Shown piece by piece: positions 24,057 to 34,268 of a stretch of DNA of 52,923 bases. The stretch comes from JAWXCM01 sp034408745 (GTDB lineage Bacteria; Acidobacteriota; Terriglobia; Bryobacterales; Bryobacteraceae). The stretch lies in the NCBI GenBank assembly GCA_034408745.1, contig JAWXCM010000428.1:1-52923 (forward strand), in the 5' to 3' direction. Below the pieces are notes generated by a model, which was not told where the DNA came from, ran no database searches, and saw nothing but the letters and a program-made list of their open reading frames with translations. A program made the position numbers and the translations under genes. Position 1 is the stretch's first letter. The number at the start of each line of letters is the position of its first letter.

Positions 24057-27029
24057 TCAGTCGACAACACGAACCGTCACCGACGTGCTCGATCCGCTCT
24101 GCGTGATTTGCAGCGGCAGGTTCATACCAAGCGGGACCCGGCCGTTCGTCTTCACATTGATCTGGTAGATGCCAATCTCATTCGGCACGAGCCCGGAGAA
24201 CAGCACCTCCACCGGCTGGTCCCCGATGGTGACAGTCGGATTGAGGATGGTGGTGGAGGTCACCCCCGACGGTGTCGGCACACCGGCCTCTACCGCCGGG
24301 TTCGTGCGACCGAGACCCGTCAGGTAGATAGTCAGGAACTCATTGCGCCGTATCGGATTCGATGCCGTCACGATCTGGTTGTTGCTTTGCCGAATAACGA
24401 CGGGGACATCGGACCCGTTCAGCGCTGTGCGGAACACTCCGGGTGCGCCGGGGAGGATGGTGACGTTGAAGTTATCGCTGATGCCGCCGGGCGTGCGCAG
24501 GACAAACGTGGTACTGCCGTCAATAGTGAACGGCAGTTGTGCGTTGATACGCTCAGGCGAGGCGAGAATCATCGGGATTGGGATACCGTTGACGGTCAGA
24601 CACGATTCGGCCAGCGCGGTAGGCAGCGGGATCTGTTTCGTTGCCTGACTCACCGGGCTCATCGAACTGCCGAACACGGAGATCAGGCCGCCGGGCGCGA
24701 CGTTGGCCGACAAATCGGCTGCGTTCACCACGCGGTCGATGCGTGGCGGAATTGTTGCCGCATCGTACTCCCACGGGAACACGGTCACACCGGACGTGGT
24801 CAGTGCTGCGATTACGTTGCGGCTGTACAGCGGAGCCAGCGTCCTTGAGAACACGGTAGTGGCGCCCGGGAATAGTGGAGCTTCAATGGTGCGGGTCGGA
24901 CGGATGCCACCTCCGGTGCGCAGATCGACACGCTGCAGGATGCCGGGTGCGCTCGACGATGGTGCGGTGAAGCGGAATCCGCTGGTGTTGTCGAGGAACC
25001 AGAACCCGGCCGATCTGCCGCTCTCGGTCTCAAACCGGCGTTCCGGAACGAGCGAAGCATTCAGCAGCGCATCGCCGATAACGAACTTGTCGAAGCTGGA
25101 ACCGGCATAGGGTCCAGCCAGCGGCCTTGCTTCTTTGCGGGAAACCGTAAACGTGTCCTGCACAGCGTCGTACAACATCAGGTTGCCGTCGGACTGTGCG
25201 ATGACGATGGAGCGACCATTGTTCGATGCCACCATCACGGTGTCGCGAACAATGCGGTTCTGGAAGACGCCGAGCGAGCGAAGCGGGCTGGATTTGCGGT
25301 TGGCGAAATCGATCCTGTGGATTTGGTTGTCACCGCCGCTGGAGGAGCGCGTCGCTGCCAGAATCGCATTCGCGGAGGCGGCAATCGACTGCACGTAATC
25401 GGCGATGCGAATGGGCTGAGACTGAGTCAGTGTCTCCAGGTCGTACACGTTAATCAGCTGCGAATTGTCGCAGCCAACCAGCAGCCATCGCCTGTCGAAG
25501 GTGATTGTCATTGACTTCGGCGTGTTGAACGTGGGCAGTGACGCTGTCTGGAGGAAGTTGGCACCGTCGAACACCAGCACTTCGTTGGTGTCCTGGCGCA
25601 GCACAAAGAACCGGTCGCGCGTCGGGTCCGCGAGGATGTCCACCAGTTTGCCGGCCACCGGAACCACGCTGCCGCGCTGGTCGGGTTCCTTCGAGTTGAC
25701 CAGCACATCGACGGGCGTAATCTGATTGATCGCCGCCGCCGACAGCACATCGACCTTCGCCGATGTGGTCCCCTTATTGCCGGAAAACGCGGCCATATTG
25801 GCGGTCACGCGGACTGCGGCGGGAGTTGTGCCCCGCGATGGAGACACCTGCACATCGGGGTTGTCGCTTACCAGGACGAAGTCCGCGGGACCCCCGTCGC
25901 TGGTGATCACGATCTCCTGAACCACCGCGGAGCGTTCACAGTTGTTTCCCCGGAACAGCAGTTGCGAGCTTTCTGAACGAACGCGCGGGAACTGGCCGAG
26001 TTGTCCCACCGGGAACACCGTCACGCCGCTTTCTGAGAGGGCGTACATGTTGTTGCCGTCAGCCGACATGAGGCTCTTTCCCGACAAGTTCTCAATCAGG
26101 TTGAACCGCTCACGAACTGTCAGACTGGGAACGTCGGCCATTATCAGGTTAGGACCGCGCGTGCTGTTCACTTCGTCGTACTGTCCGTACAGCAAATTAC
26201 GTCCCGAATCCAGCTGGACGGTGCCGATGTTCAGCGCGCCCGTGACGTTTGGAATCTGCGATATCAAATTGAAATTGGCGTCGTTCAGGGACCAGCCTGC
26301 AATCCACACAGAACCGTCCCGGTTGACGCTGAGAGCCCGTGGGCCAAGCTGCGGCGAAGACGTATAGTTGTAAGCGCGTATGATTCCGGTTGAAGAATTG
26401 TACTGAAATTCGAAAGTATTCGTTACGCCGTAGATAAAGACACCGTCGGCCGAGGTACCAAGGGAAGTAGCGACAATCTGTGAAGGCGCTGTCGCCGGCG
26501 GTTGAGGGAGGGCATTGGCAACCACACCGCTGACTGTACCCACTGAGTTGGTCGCGCCAGTCTCAGGATCAAACGACAGGAACTCAGTTGAAGTCACCAC
26601 CAGTGCACGGCCATCGACTCCGAACGCAACTCCCAGCGGAGGAGCGCCGAGTCCAAAGGTCTGCCGCTGCGCCGTGTTCAGCTCGATCAGGGTCAGGGCA
26701 TTGTTGGGTGAATCCGGCGCCTGGTAGTTGCCGAAATGTGCCACCAGCAGATAGCGGCCGTCGGGGGACAGGCTCAGGGCCCCCGGCTGCGCGGCGACAT
26801 TCATCGAACGCTGAATCGTGTGGTCCTTCAGCGACATGATTTCGATGCGGTTTGCCGTGAAATTGGCAATGTAGAGCACGCCCCTTGCTTCGTCCAGCGC
26901 GAGGTCGGACGCCTGCCCACCGATAGCCACGACTCGGCCGAATGTGGCGCCATATGTGGCGGTACAGACGCAAAGCGCCATGACGAGGAGCGGAATGATC
27001 GTCCCGGTTGCAATTCTTCTGCTGTTCAT
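24057..27029 (-). CDS. Exported beta-propeller protein with Solibacter-type C-terminal domain (TIGR03437)
   Basis: This 990-residue protein has a signal peptide (IIPLLVMALCVCTATYGA). YVTN/lactonase-type propeller repeats follow (GRYLLVAHFGNY, FDRRWLLVGCDNSQLINVYDLETL and others), and then a ~230-residue C-terminal domain: RIDRVVNAADLSANVAPGG, FGSSMSP, INAQLPF, FLTIYLTGLGRTNP. This is the TIGR03437 domain, strongly expanded in Solibacter and relatives. The domain's function is unknown; it is found on secreted proteins. ATG 27029 begins the signal peptide; the frame upstream to 27371 is non-coding. It is 33 bp upstream of the barrel/cytochrome genes and may lead that operon. Confidence 0.85.
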   Translation of the reverse strand: MNSRRIATGTIIPLLVMALCVCTATYGATFGRVVAIGGQASDLALDEARGVLYIANFTANRIEIMSLKDHTIQRSMNVAAQPGALSLSPDGRYLLVAHFGNYQAPDSPNNALTLIELNTAQRQTFGLGAPPLGVAFGVDGRALVVTSTEFLSFDPETGATNSVGTVSGVVANALPQPPATAPSQIVATSLGTSADGVFIYGVTNTFEFQYNSSTGIIRAYNYTSSPQLGPRALSVNRDGSVWIAGWSLNDANFNLISQIPNVTGALNIGTVQLDSGRNLLYGQYDEVNSTRGPNLIMADVPSLTVRERFNLIENLSGKSLMSADGNNMYALSESGVTVFPVGQLGQFPRVRSESSQLLFRGNNCERSAVVQEIVITSDGGPADFVLVSDNPDVQVSPSRGTTPAAVRVTANMAAFSGNKGTTSAKVDVLSAAAINQITPVDVLVNSKEPDQRGSVVPVAGKLVDILADPTRDRFFVLRQDTNEVLVFDGANFLQTASLPTFNTPKSMTITFDRRWLLVGCDNSQLINVYDLETLTQSQPIRIADYVQSIAASANAILAATRSSSGGDNQIHRIDFANRKSSPLRSLGVFQNRIVRDTVMVASNNGRSIVIAQSDGNLMLYDAVQDTFTVSRKEARPLAGPYAGSSFDKFVIGDALLNASLVPERRFETESGRSAGFWFLDNTSGFRFTAPSSSAPGILQRVDLRTGGGIRPTRTIEAPLFPGATTVFSRTLAPLYSRNVIAALTTSGVTVFPWEYDAATIPPRIDRVVNAADLSANVAPGGLISVFGSSMSPVSQATKQIPLPTALAESCLTVNGIPIPMILASPERINAQLPFTIDGSTTFVLRTPGGISDNFNVTILPGAPGVFRTALNGSDVPVVIRQSNNQIVTASNPIRRNEFLTIYLTGLGRTNPAVEAGVPTPSGVTSTTILNPTVTIGDQPVEVLFSGLVPNEIGIYQINVKTNGRVPLGMNLPLQITQSGSSTSVTVRVVD

Positions 27030-27148
27030 AGGATTGTGAGGGGCCCGAACCGAACTCTGCGGCCGGTCCGGGCCGATACCAGACTGCGGGTCTTTATGCC
27101 CGCTAATTTTGAAAGTTGTTTTCCGCGTGTCCGAAGCTGCCCGCAAAG
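27030..27148 (-). other. Intergenic leader with hairpins upstream of the TIGR03437 gene
   Basis: The gap between the 31-residue peptide gene and the propeller gene contains, on the minus strand, a GCGGG/CCCGC hairpin with a CATAAAGA loop and a GGCCCGGACCGGCC dyad. I see no known riboswitch core. It may be a terminator remnant or a 5' leader structure. Confidence 0.3.
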
Positions 27149-27244
27149 TTAGTCGGTGGCTTTGTTGCGGCGGCGAAGCACGATAACGCCCAGCAGTGCA
27201 ATGGCGATAACGGCGCAAACGATGCGAATCATTGTGGTGTCCAT
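27149..27244 (-). CDS. 31-residue single-helix membrane peptide
   Basis: This short gene reads MDTTMIRIVCAVIAIALL followed by GVIVLRRRNKATD. There is one transmembrane helix of about 18 residues (6-23) and an Arg/Lys-rich tail predicted to stay in the cytoplasm. GAGGAG lies about 6 bases before ATG 27244, the best ribosome site in this part of the window. It sits 80 bp after tadC and 119 bp before the propeller gene, on the same strand as both. It is not a Flp pilin: there is no Gly-TAIEYG-type cleavage motif. Function unknown. Confidence 0.6.
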   Translation of the reverse strand: MDTTMIRIVCAVIAIALLGVIVLRRRNKATD

Positions 27245-27280
27245 GTTTTCTCTCCTCGTGGGCTCTTGTGGCCCGGTTAT

Positions 27281-27301
27281 GCGGTTTGCTTTCGCAACCG
27301 C
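27281..27301 (-). terminator. Hairpin after tadC
   Basis: GCGGTT (27281-27286) pairs with AACCGC (27296-27301), with inner TGC/GC pairing and one bulge. There is no clear T-run, so at most it is an attenuator or a weak terminator between tadC and the small peptide gene. Confidence 0.3.
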
Positions 27302-27324
27302 AGTTTGCCCCTGTTACACCCTGC

Positions 27325-28254
27325 TCAGACGGTTTGCAGCATCGGCAGGAGATCCCGGGTGATTCGCACAATCACCGGACCTACCGTAACCACGAAGAGC
27401 GCGGGCAGAATACAAAAAAAGATCGGGAAGACGAGCTTAACGCCCAGTTTGGCGGCCTTCTCCTCACAAGTCTGCCGGGCCTGCACCCGCATGTAGTCGG
27501 CGTGCCCACGAAGGCTCTGCGCGACACCGGTGCCGAACCGGTCGGCCTGGATCAAAACCGCCACCAGCTTTTTCAGCTCCTCCACATTAGTTCTTTCGAC
27601 CAAATTGCGCAAAGACTCCACCCTTCTTTTGCCAGCTTTTAGTTCTAAATTCACTAAACCGAACTCTTCGCTGATTTCCGGATGCGCGTGCTGCAATTCT
27701 TTTGCGACCTGGAGGATAGCCTGGTCAAGGCCAAGACCGGATTCCACGCACACTACCATCAGGTCGAGTGCATTCGGCAGACCTTTATTAATTTCTTTCT
27801 GGCGCCGGCGCGCCTTCACCTGGACATATTCATTGGGGAGGAAGAAGCCGAGTGCCGCGGCCGCCACAATAATGCCTGCCTTGTAAGTAGGATCGGCGTC
27901 TGACTGGCCGACTACGAAGGTCGCTATTACTGGCATGACTACTGCCATCGCGATCTTGGCTCCGTAGAGCGCACGCAACGCGTTGTCCTGCCGGAACCCC
28001 GCCCGGATGAGGCTGCGCTGGACGATGGTCACGTCCCGCGGACTGGCCGGAAGGATGTTGCCCAGCTTGAGCAGCACGTCGCGCAATGCGAGGCTCGGGT
28101 GCGCGGCTGCCCGTTCCTGAAGTGTGGCCTGCGGCACTTCACCCTTAACCCGTTCCATGGTCTCCCTGGGTTTAGCCCAGTACTTCATACCGATGAACGT
28201 GCTCGCAATCACGAGCAGCAGGAACATCCCCACAGATATTATTAAGGGCAGCAT
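27325..28254 (-). CDS. tadC: TadC: type II/IV secretion-like inner-membrane platform protein
   Basis: This 309-residue protein has an N-terminal helix, two central helices (about 108-150) and two C-terminal helices (~275-300) around a GspF-type cytoplasmic domain: NALDLMVVCVESGLGLDQAILQVAKEL, then LVAVLIQADRFGTGVAQSLRGHA. TadB and TadC form the inner-membrane platform on which the TadA ATPase acts to assemble tight-adherence (Flp) pili. It follows tadB by 5 bp and ends the tad run. Confidence 0.92.
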   Translation of the reverse strand: MLPLIISVGMFLLLVIASTFIGMKYWAKPRETMERVKGEVPQATLQERAAAHPSLALRDVLLKLGNILPASPRDVTIVQRSLIRAGFRQDNALRALYGAKIAMAVVMPVIATFVVGQSDADPTYKAGIIVAAAALGFFLPNEYVQVKARRRQKEINKGLPNALDLMVVCVESGLGLDQAILQVAKELQHAHPEISEEFGLVNLELKAGKRRVESLRNLVERTNVEELKKLVAVLIQADRFGTGVAQSLRGHADYMRVQARQTCEEKAAKLGVKLVFPIFFCILPALFVVTVGPVIVRITRDLLPMLQTV

Positions 28255-28259
28255 GGACT

Positions 28260-29231
28260 TTAAACCTCGATCTTTACGATCTTCTGAATGATCATGTAGC
28301 CAAGGATTTGCATCCCGATCGCTCCGCCAATCATGATGTTTCCTGTCGGATCGTTCACGAAAAACTTCACGTAGTCCGGATTAACGAAGAACATCAACGC
28401 ACCGACGGCAAGCGGGATTGATGTGAGCGCCGTTCCCGTCATCTTCCCGTGCGCCGCGATTGCTTTGATTCGCCCCCGAAGCTTGAAACGCTCCCGAATC
28501 ACGTACGCCAGTTTGTCGAGAATCTCAGCCAGATTGCCGCCGGTACGCTTCTGCAGGAGTACGGCCGAAACAAAGAAACCTACGTCAAGCAAGGGTATGC
28601 GTCGAGCCATTCCCTGAAGCGCGACTTCCAGCGGCAACCCAAGGTTATGTTCCTCGAAGGCTCGGCGGAACTCGCCTGCAAGGGGATCCTGAAACTCCTT
28701 GTGAATCATCTCCAGAGACACCGAAAATGCGTGACCCGCGCGCATCGACCGTGAAATGAACTCCAGCGCATCGGGGAATACTTCTTCAAATGCACCCAGA
28801 CGCTTGTCGCGCTTCCGGATCAGATTCAAAGTCGGAACCGCGGCGAAGAGGGCGGCCACCGGCAATCCAATTACAGCGAAGCTCGGTGGCAGCAGGAAAT
28901 ACACCATGAAGTATCCGAGCAAAAACGAGCCCAGCGAGATATGCACAAACTTTACCGGATCCACCCGGGTGCCGGCCTGCTCTCCCAACGTCTTCAGCTT
29001 CGCGGGGATGTCGTACTTCTCCATCAGCCGCGGAATCAGGTTGCCCTTTGGCTTCTCCTCTACCTCAAACAGAGCGACCTTGCCGCTCCCCTTCGACTTC
29101 TTTTCGGGCGTGGCTTCAAGTCGCGCGCGGACCTTGTCGACATCCGACTTGCGGGCAGCGTTCGACATCGCGAACCACGCAATTACGCTCGTTGCAAACA
29201 CGAGCACGAACACGCCGATCAGGATCATCAT
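28260..29231 (-). CDS. tadB: TadB: type II/IV secretion-like inner-membrane platform protein
   Basis: This 323-residue protein has one N-terminal helix (1-20), a pair of central helices (~100-140) and C-terminal helices, with the GspF-domain signature FPDALEFISRSMRAGHAFSVSLEMI and LLQKRTGGNLAEILDKLAYVIRERFKLRGRIKA. It is the TadB partner of TadC. It lies 5 bp after cpaF/tadA, consistent with one operon. Confidence 0.93.
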   Translation of the reverse strand: MMILIGVFVLVFATSVIAWFAMSNAARKSDVDKVRARLEATPEKKSKGSGKVALFEVEEKPKGNLIPRLMEKYDIPAKLKTLGEQAGTRVDPVKFVHISLGSFLLGYFMVYFLLPPSFAVIGLPVAALFAAVPTLNLIRKRDKRLGAFEEVFPDALEFISRSMRAGHAFSVSLEMIHKEFQDPLAGEFRRAFEEHNLGLPLEVALQGMARRIPLLDVGFFVSAVLLQKRTGGNLAEILDKLAYVIRERFKLRGRIKAIAAHGKMTGTALTSIPLAVGALMFFVNPDYVKFFVNDPTGNIMIGGAIGMQILGYMIIQKIVKIEV

Positions 29232-29236
29232 CGGTT

Positions 29237-30598
<1,362 letters not shown>

Positions 30599-30613
30599 AA
30601 ATTCCTGTTCCGT

Positions 30614-31807
30614 TTACACCCGTGACCACGCGGGGGAAGCGCCGCGGGTTGCATCGGGTGCCACAACAGCGTTGTCCCCGAGCACGGTCATCAGCTTTGA
30701 AGCAAGGCCCTCAATGGCCTTACCAAACGGACCTGAGACCAGGGGCACGCCCTTCAGCAGCGACGCCCCGATGTTCGATGGATCGAGCGGAAGGCCGCGA
30801 TCCACATCGCAGTCGAACAGCTTCTTCAGTTCCGCGCTGGTCAGGTCTGTGCGATCTTCCATCCGGTTCAGCAGCACGCCGAACCGTGTGGCGTCGAATC
30901 CAAACTGCCGCAGCAGTTTCACGGCGCGCCGCGTCATATGAAGGCTCGCCAGATCCGGCGTGCTCACCACAAATGCGCGGTCCGCTTCGGCAATGCACCC
31001 CAGTGTCAGGCGCTCAAACACACAGGGCAGATCCAGCACAATCCACTCGTAGAGCCCGCGTGCATGATCCAGTACGTGTGCCACCTGACCGGCATCGGCC
31101 GGACCGGACAGCGGCAATTCCGGTGCGGCAAGCACGTCGATTCCGTCCACGGTCTCCACAACGTGCGACCACATGCCGTGGTCTATCCGTGTGCCGCTGA
31201 CCAGCAACGGTTCGATGGTGGCGGCAGGTACCACGCCCAGGCAAAACGCAGCCGAACCGCCGGTCATGTTGAGATCCGCAAGGAGCACCCGACGCCGGTC
31301 TCCTTTGCGCAGAGCCCTTGCCGTCTGCACGGCGAGAGTGGTAGCGCCAGCCCCGGGCTTGGCGCTGGTGAAGGCGACTATTTTCCCCCGCTGGCGTTCC
31401 GTTCCGCCGGTGGGATCGGTAAGTTTGCGAATCCGTGTTACCGCGGCTTCCTGCGAACAAACATCGAACGGAGCAAACAGAAACTCCGTGGCCCCAACGC
31501 GCAAGGTCGTGAGAATCGCACTTGCATCGCTGGTGAGGTGCAGGCCGACTACAGGGATCGCTGGCAGGGCTTCCACAATCTGCTGAATGAGTTTTGTTGC
31601 CGACGCGAGGTCGGATGCAACGTCCACCAGCAGGACTTCGGGACGAAGCTGCCGCATCCGGATCTCAAGCGGCGCTGCCGAGGGATAGTTCTGCAACTCA
31701 GCTACGATGTCGAAGAACTTGTGCTCTGCGCCCGCGGCTGCGAACTTTTGAGACAACTCACGGCCCGGGCAGATCAATAAAGCGCGAAGATGATTTGGAT
31801 GAGACAC
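30614..31807 (-). CDS. cpaE: CpaE/TadZ-like ParA/MinD-family localisation protein
   Basis: This 397-residue protein has an N-terminal receiver-like domain (residues ~5-125; LRALLICPGRELSQKF, VLLVDVAS) and a C-terminal ParA/MinD ATPase domain. The deviant Walker A reads SAKPGAGATTLA: the signature Lys is present, but Ala replaces the usual Lys before the Thr pair, as is common in CpaE/TadZ. DLNMTGG and YEWIVLDLP are the switch strands. TadZ/CpaE positions the Tad machine at the pole. I use GTG 31807, five bases after the secretin stop and preceded by AAGAAGGG. A GTG at 31831 would add eight residues and overlap the secretin gene. Confidence 0.88.
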   Translation of the reverse strand: MSHPNHLRALLICPGRELSQKFAAAGAEHKFFDIVAELQNYPSAAPLEIRMRQLRPEVLLVDVASDLASATKLIQQIVEALPAIPVVGLHLTSDASAILTTLRVGATEFLFAPFDVCSQEAAVTRIRKLTDPTGGTERQRGKIVAFTSAKPGAGATTLAVQTARALRKGDRRRVLLADLNMTGGSAAFCLGVVPAATIEPLLVSGTRIDHGMWSHVVETVDGIDVLAAPELPLSGPADAGQVAHVLDHARGLYEWIVLDLPCVFERLTLGCIAEADRAFVVSTPDLASLHMTRRAVKLLRQFGFDATRFGVLLNRMEDRTDLTSAELKKLFDCDVDRGLPLDPSNIGASLLKGVPLVSGPFGKAIEGLASKLMTVLGDNAVVAPDATRGASPAWSRV

Positions 31808-31812
31808 GGCAC

Positions 31813-33264
31813 TCAACCCTTCTTCTTCCACAGCAGCGGCACGCCTCGGTAACCCTTCGCAGCCTTTGCGGCAGGCGAATCCGACAGCTTAGGCTCGGGC
31901 TTCTTCGATTCGGCGTTCTTCGTCTCAGGCGCGCTCCGCTTCTTCGACTGTTGCTTCTGCTCCGGAGTCTTGAGCCGCTCAAGGAACGGTTCCGGCATAA
32001 CCGGCATCGGCAACGGCTCGCCGCGCGGGATGGCCTGTGTGAACTCCGGCGTAACGATAACCAGCAGCTCCGAATCGTTTTTGCTTTTGTCGTAGCTCTT
32101 AAACAGCTGGCCGATCAGGGGAATACTGGAGAGCCCGGGGATCCGGTTGACCGTGTCCTGCACTCGTTTGTCGATCAGACCTGCGATAACGAAACTCTGG
32201 CCCTCTGCCAGTTCCACATTTGTCTCCATGCGACGCGTGGAAAGGGCAGGAATCAGAAAGCCCGAAACCGACACTCCATTGTTCACATCGATTGTGGAGA
32301 CTTCCGGCTTCACGTACAGCTTAATTGTGTTGTTTGGAGTGATGGTCGGAGTGAAGGTCAATCGAATGCCGAACTCGCGGAACTGAATCGTGACAGCGCC
32401 CGCGTTGCCTCCGCCCTGCAGCACCGGAACGGGAAACTCACCGCCGACGAGGAAGCTCGCCTCTCGTCCGTTGGTGGTGACCAGATTGGGTTCGGCCAGG
32501 ATTTGCAACAGGTTCTCACCGGCCAGCGCTTTCAGAAATCCGCTGAGGTTCAAATCGGGCCGGAAGGCAAAGATATTCAGCATGTCGCCGACGGTGAAGT
32601 CTGCCGAAGCTCCCTCCAGATTGCCCGGGATGCTGCCCTTCAACGTGCTGACTCTGGGTCCGCCGTACTGCCCCGTGCTGATGGTCCCAATCGTGTTTGC
32701 CATGCCAGTGGAGACCAGGTTGATTCCAAACTGCTTCGTGGCGCGCCTGTTCAGTTCGGCGAACCGCACCCGCAGCATAATCTGCTTTTCGATCGGAGGC
32801 GGCGCAAGTTGCAGGTTGTTTACTACACTCTTGGCGAACGGAGTGACCAGAGCCACGGCACGGTCGCCGACGTCTTTGGTGGCCACGCGTCCAGTCAGCG
32901 AGATGGCATCGCGGCTGTTGTTCACCACGATTTCGTCGGTGGGGAATGTGTCTTTGAGCAGCTTACGAAGTGGATCCAGGTTTTGCTCTACCGTTACGGC
33001 GTAGATGGCGCGGTCTCCTTTGCGCGACCACACGACAACCGTGCCAACGCCGACGCCCTTGGCATGCAGCAGGATTTCCCTGGTCGACACCGCAACAGCA
33101 TCCACCACCGTGGGGTCGCTGGTTGAGATCTGACGGATGTCTGTCTCAAAGTCCATCACAACACTTTTCCCGATGGTCAGCCGCAGGTCTTCGGCAACCG
33201 GCGCTTCGGCCAGCATCGGTGATACGGCAGCCAGCAACAGTACCGCAGCTGTGAGTTGTTTCAT
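31813..33264 (-). CDS. cpaC: CpaC/RcpA outer-membrane secretin
   Basis: This 483-residue protein has a signal peptide (AAVLLLAAVSPMLA), a pilus-secretin N-domain (LTIGKSVVMDF, ISTSDPTVVDAVAVSTREILLHAKGVGVGTVVVW), a BON-like segment (AISLTGRVATKD) and the secretin domain (VGGEFPVPV, VELAEGQSFVIAGLI, PGLSSIPLIGQLF). The C-terminal ~80 residues are Lys/Pro/Glu-rich and probably bind a pilotin or RcpB-like partner. It forms the outer-membrane pore for Tad pili or secreted substrates. Two bases separate it from cpaB. Confidence 0.94.
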   Translation of the reverse strand: MKQLTAAVLLLAAVSPMLAEAPVAEDLRLTIGKSVVMDFETDIRQISTSDPTVVDAVAVSTREILLHAKGVGVGTVVVWSRKGDRAIYAVTVEQNLDPLRKLLKDTFPTDEIVVNNSRDAISLTGRVATKDVGDRAVALVTPFAKSVVNNLQLAPPPIEKQIMLRVRFAELNRRATKQFGINLVSTGMANTIGTISTGQYGGPRVSTLKGSIPGNLEGASADFTVGDMLNIFAFRPDLNLSGFLKALAGENLLQILAEPNLVTTNGREASFLVGGEFPVPVLQGGGNAGAVTIQFREFGIRLTFTPTITPNNTIKLYVKPEVSTIDVNNGVSVSGFLIPALSTRRMETNVELAEGQSFVIAGLIDKRVQDTVNRIPGLSSIPLIGQLFKSYDKSKNDSELLVIVTPEFTQAIPRGEPLPMPVMPEPFLERLKTPEQKQQSKKRSAPETKNAESKKPEPKLSDSPAAKAAKGYRGVPLLWKKKG

Positions 33265-33266
33265 CC

Positions 33267-34154
33267 TTAGTTGCCCTTCGAAGGCGCTGTCTCAACGCTG
33301 CGGATATTGCCGCGAATCACGATCACTTCCGCTGTGAGAGGAATGGCCGGTGGTTGCGGAGGAGGCGCAATGGCCACTGCTACAGGCGCGGGCCTCGGCC
33401 TGGGCTGCACGGCGGGACGGGGACGCGCCTCAACCGGCTTCGGAGCCGAAGTACGGTACAACGCGCTCAGCTCGCTTCCCGACGTCTTTTGCATTTCCTG
33501 ATCGCCGCTGTTTCGGAGAACCAGCTGTACGCTGCCCTGGCTGCCCGCCAACGTCAGTTTCTCCGCCTGTTCCAGCGTGACCAGCAACGTCACTGTCGGT
33601 GTCTGAATGGCCAGGCCGCGTCCGTCGGTCTGAATCGTTTGCCCGGCGCCCAGTACCAGAATGTTCTGCAGGCACGTAGTGGTAATAGTTTCCTGAGAGT
33701 TCGGCGGATGTCCCGTCACCAGCACATCCACCCGCAGCCCGGGCAGTACAAATCCGGCCACACCGGCGACATCGGTAACGCGAACTGAAACGGCACGCAT
33801 ACCGACCGGAATCACGGGCGCGAGTCCAACGCCGGCGCCGCGTGCCGCAAGCCGCCCTTCCAGCACAGGCTCTTCCATCAGCACATTGCTGATCACCGGC
33901 CTGTCGATTACCTCTTCCACTTTGGTGAACGCGCCTTTGGGAAACTGGCTTACGGGCACCTTGTTTATCTTCAGGTCCTCGGCCTTGATCGTCACGCCAA
34001 TCGACAGCGGCTTAACCGCCACGACGAGGTCTTTCGTTGTGACAGCTTCGGCTTTGACGGGCTCACGGCTGGCCACGAACTGGTAGAAGACCAGCGACAC
34101 AACCAGTGCCAGTGACAGGCTCAGACCCAGTACGGTAAGAAATCGGCGATCCAT
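33267..34154 (-). CDS. cpaB: CpaB/RcpC pilus assembly protein
   Basis: This 295-residue protein has an N-terminal helix (LTVLGLSLSLALVVSLVFY), a SAF (beta-clip) domain (DLVVAVKPLSIGVTIKAEDL, VISNVLMEEPVLEGRL) and the RcpC domain (GMRAVSVRVTDVAGVAGFVLPGLRVDVLVTG). A Pro/Arg-rich linker leads to a short C-terminal strand. CpaB links the secretin to the periplasm and peptidoglycan. It is the first gene of the conserved tad block. No Shine-Dalgarno is seen before ATG 34154. Confidence 0.93.
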   Translation of the reverse strand: MDRRFLTVLGLSLSLALVVSLVFYQFVASREPVKAEAVTTKDLVVAVKPLSIGVTIKAEDLKINKVPVSQFPKGAFTKVEEVIDRPVISNVLMEEPVLEGRLAARGAGVGLAPVIPVGMRAVSVRVTDVAGVAGFVLPGLRVDVLVTGHPPNSQETITTTCLQNILVLGAGQTIQTDGRGLAIQTPTVTLLVTLEQAEKLTLAGSQGSVQLVLRNSGDQEMQKTSGSELSALYRTSAPKPVEARPRPAVQPRPRPAPVAVAIAPPPQPPAIPLTAEVIVIRGNIRSVETAPSKGN

Positions 34155-34230
34155 GGTCAGCGTTCGCGGCGAATGGTGGCTCGGTATCTGCCACTCACTC
34201 GCTCTCCCTTACTACCTTCGGCATGGTTCA

Positions 34231-34260
34231 CGAGTAACATTAGGTCTAAGTGGTAACTCG
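34231..34260. promoter_or_regulatory. Imperfect dyad upstream of the tad operon
   Basis: The 8-base arms CGAGTAAC (34231-34238) and GTAACTCG (34253-34260) match in 7 of 8 positions as an inverted repeat with a 14-base spacer. The site is ~80 bp before cpaB and just after the end of the GT-C-like gene. It could be an operator, possibly for the LuxR-type regulator at 35817-36497 (inference). Confidence 0.35.
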
Positions 34261-34268
34261 GCTGTGAG

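Noticed and set aside
27030..27148. Riboswitch upstream of the TIGR03437 gene
   Set aside because: The hairpins are short and I could not match any conserved riboswitch core.
27149..27244. Reading the 31-residue peptide as a Flp pilin
   Set aside because: It lacks the Gly cleavage site, the Glu five residues later and the Tyr-containing Flp core; it is only a generic transmembrane peptide.
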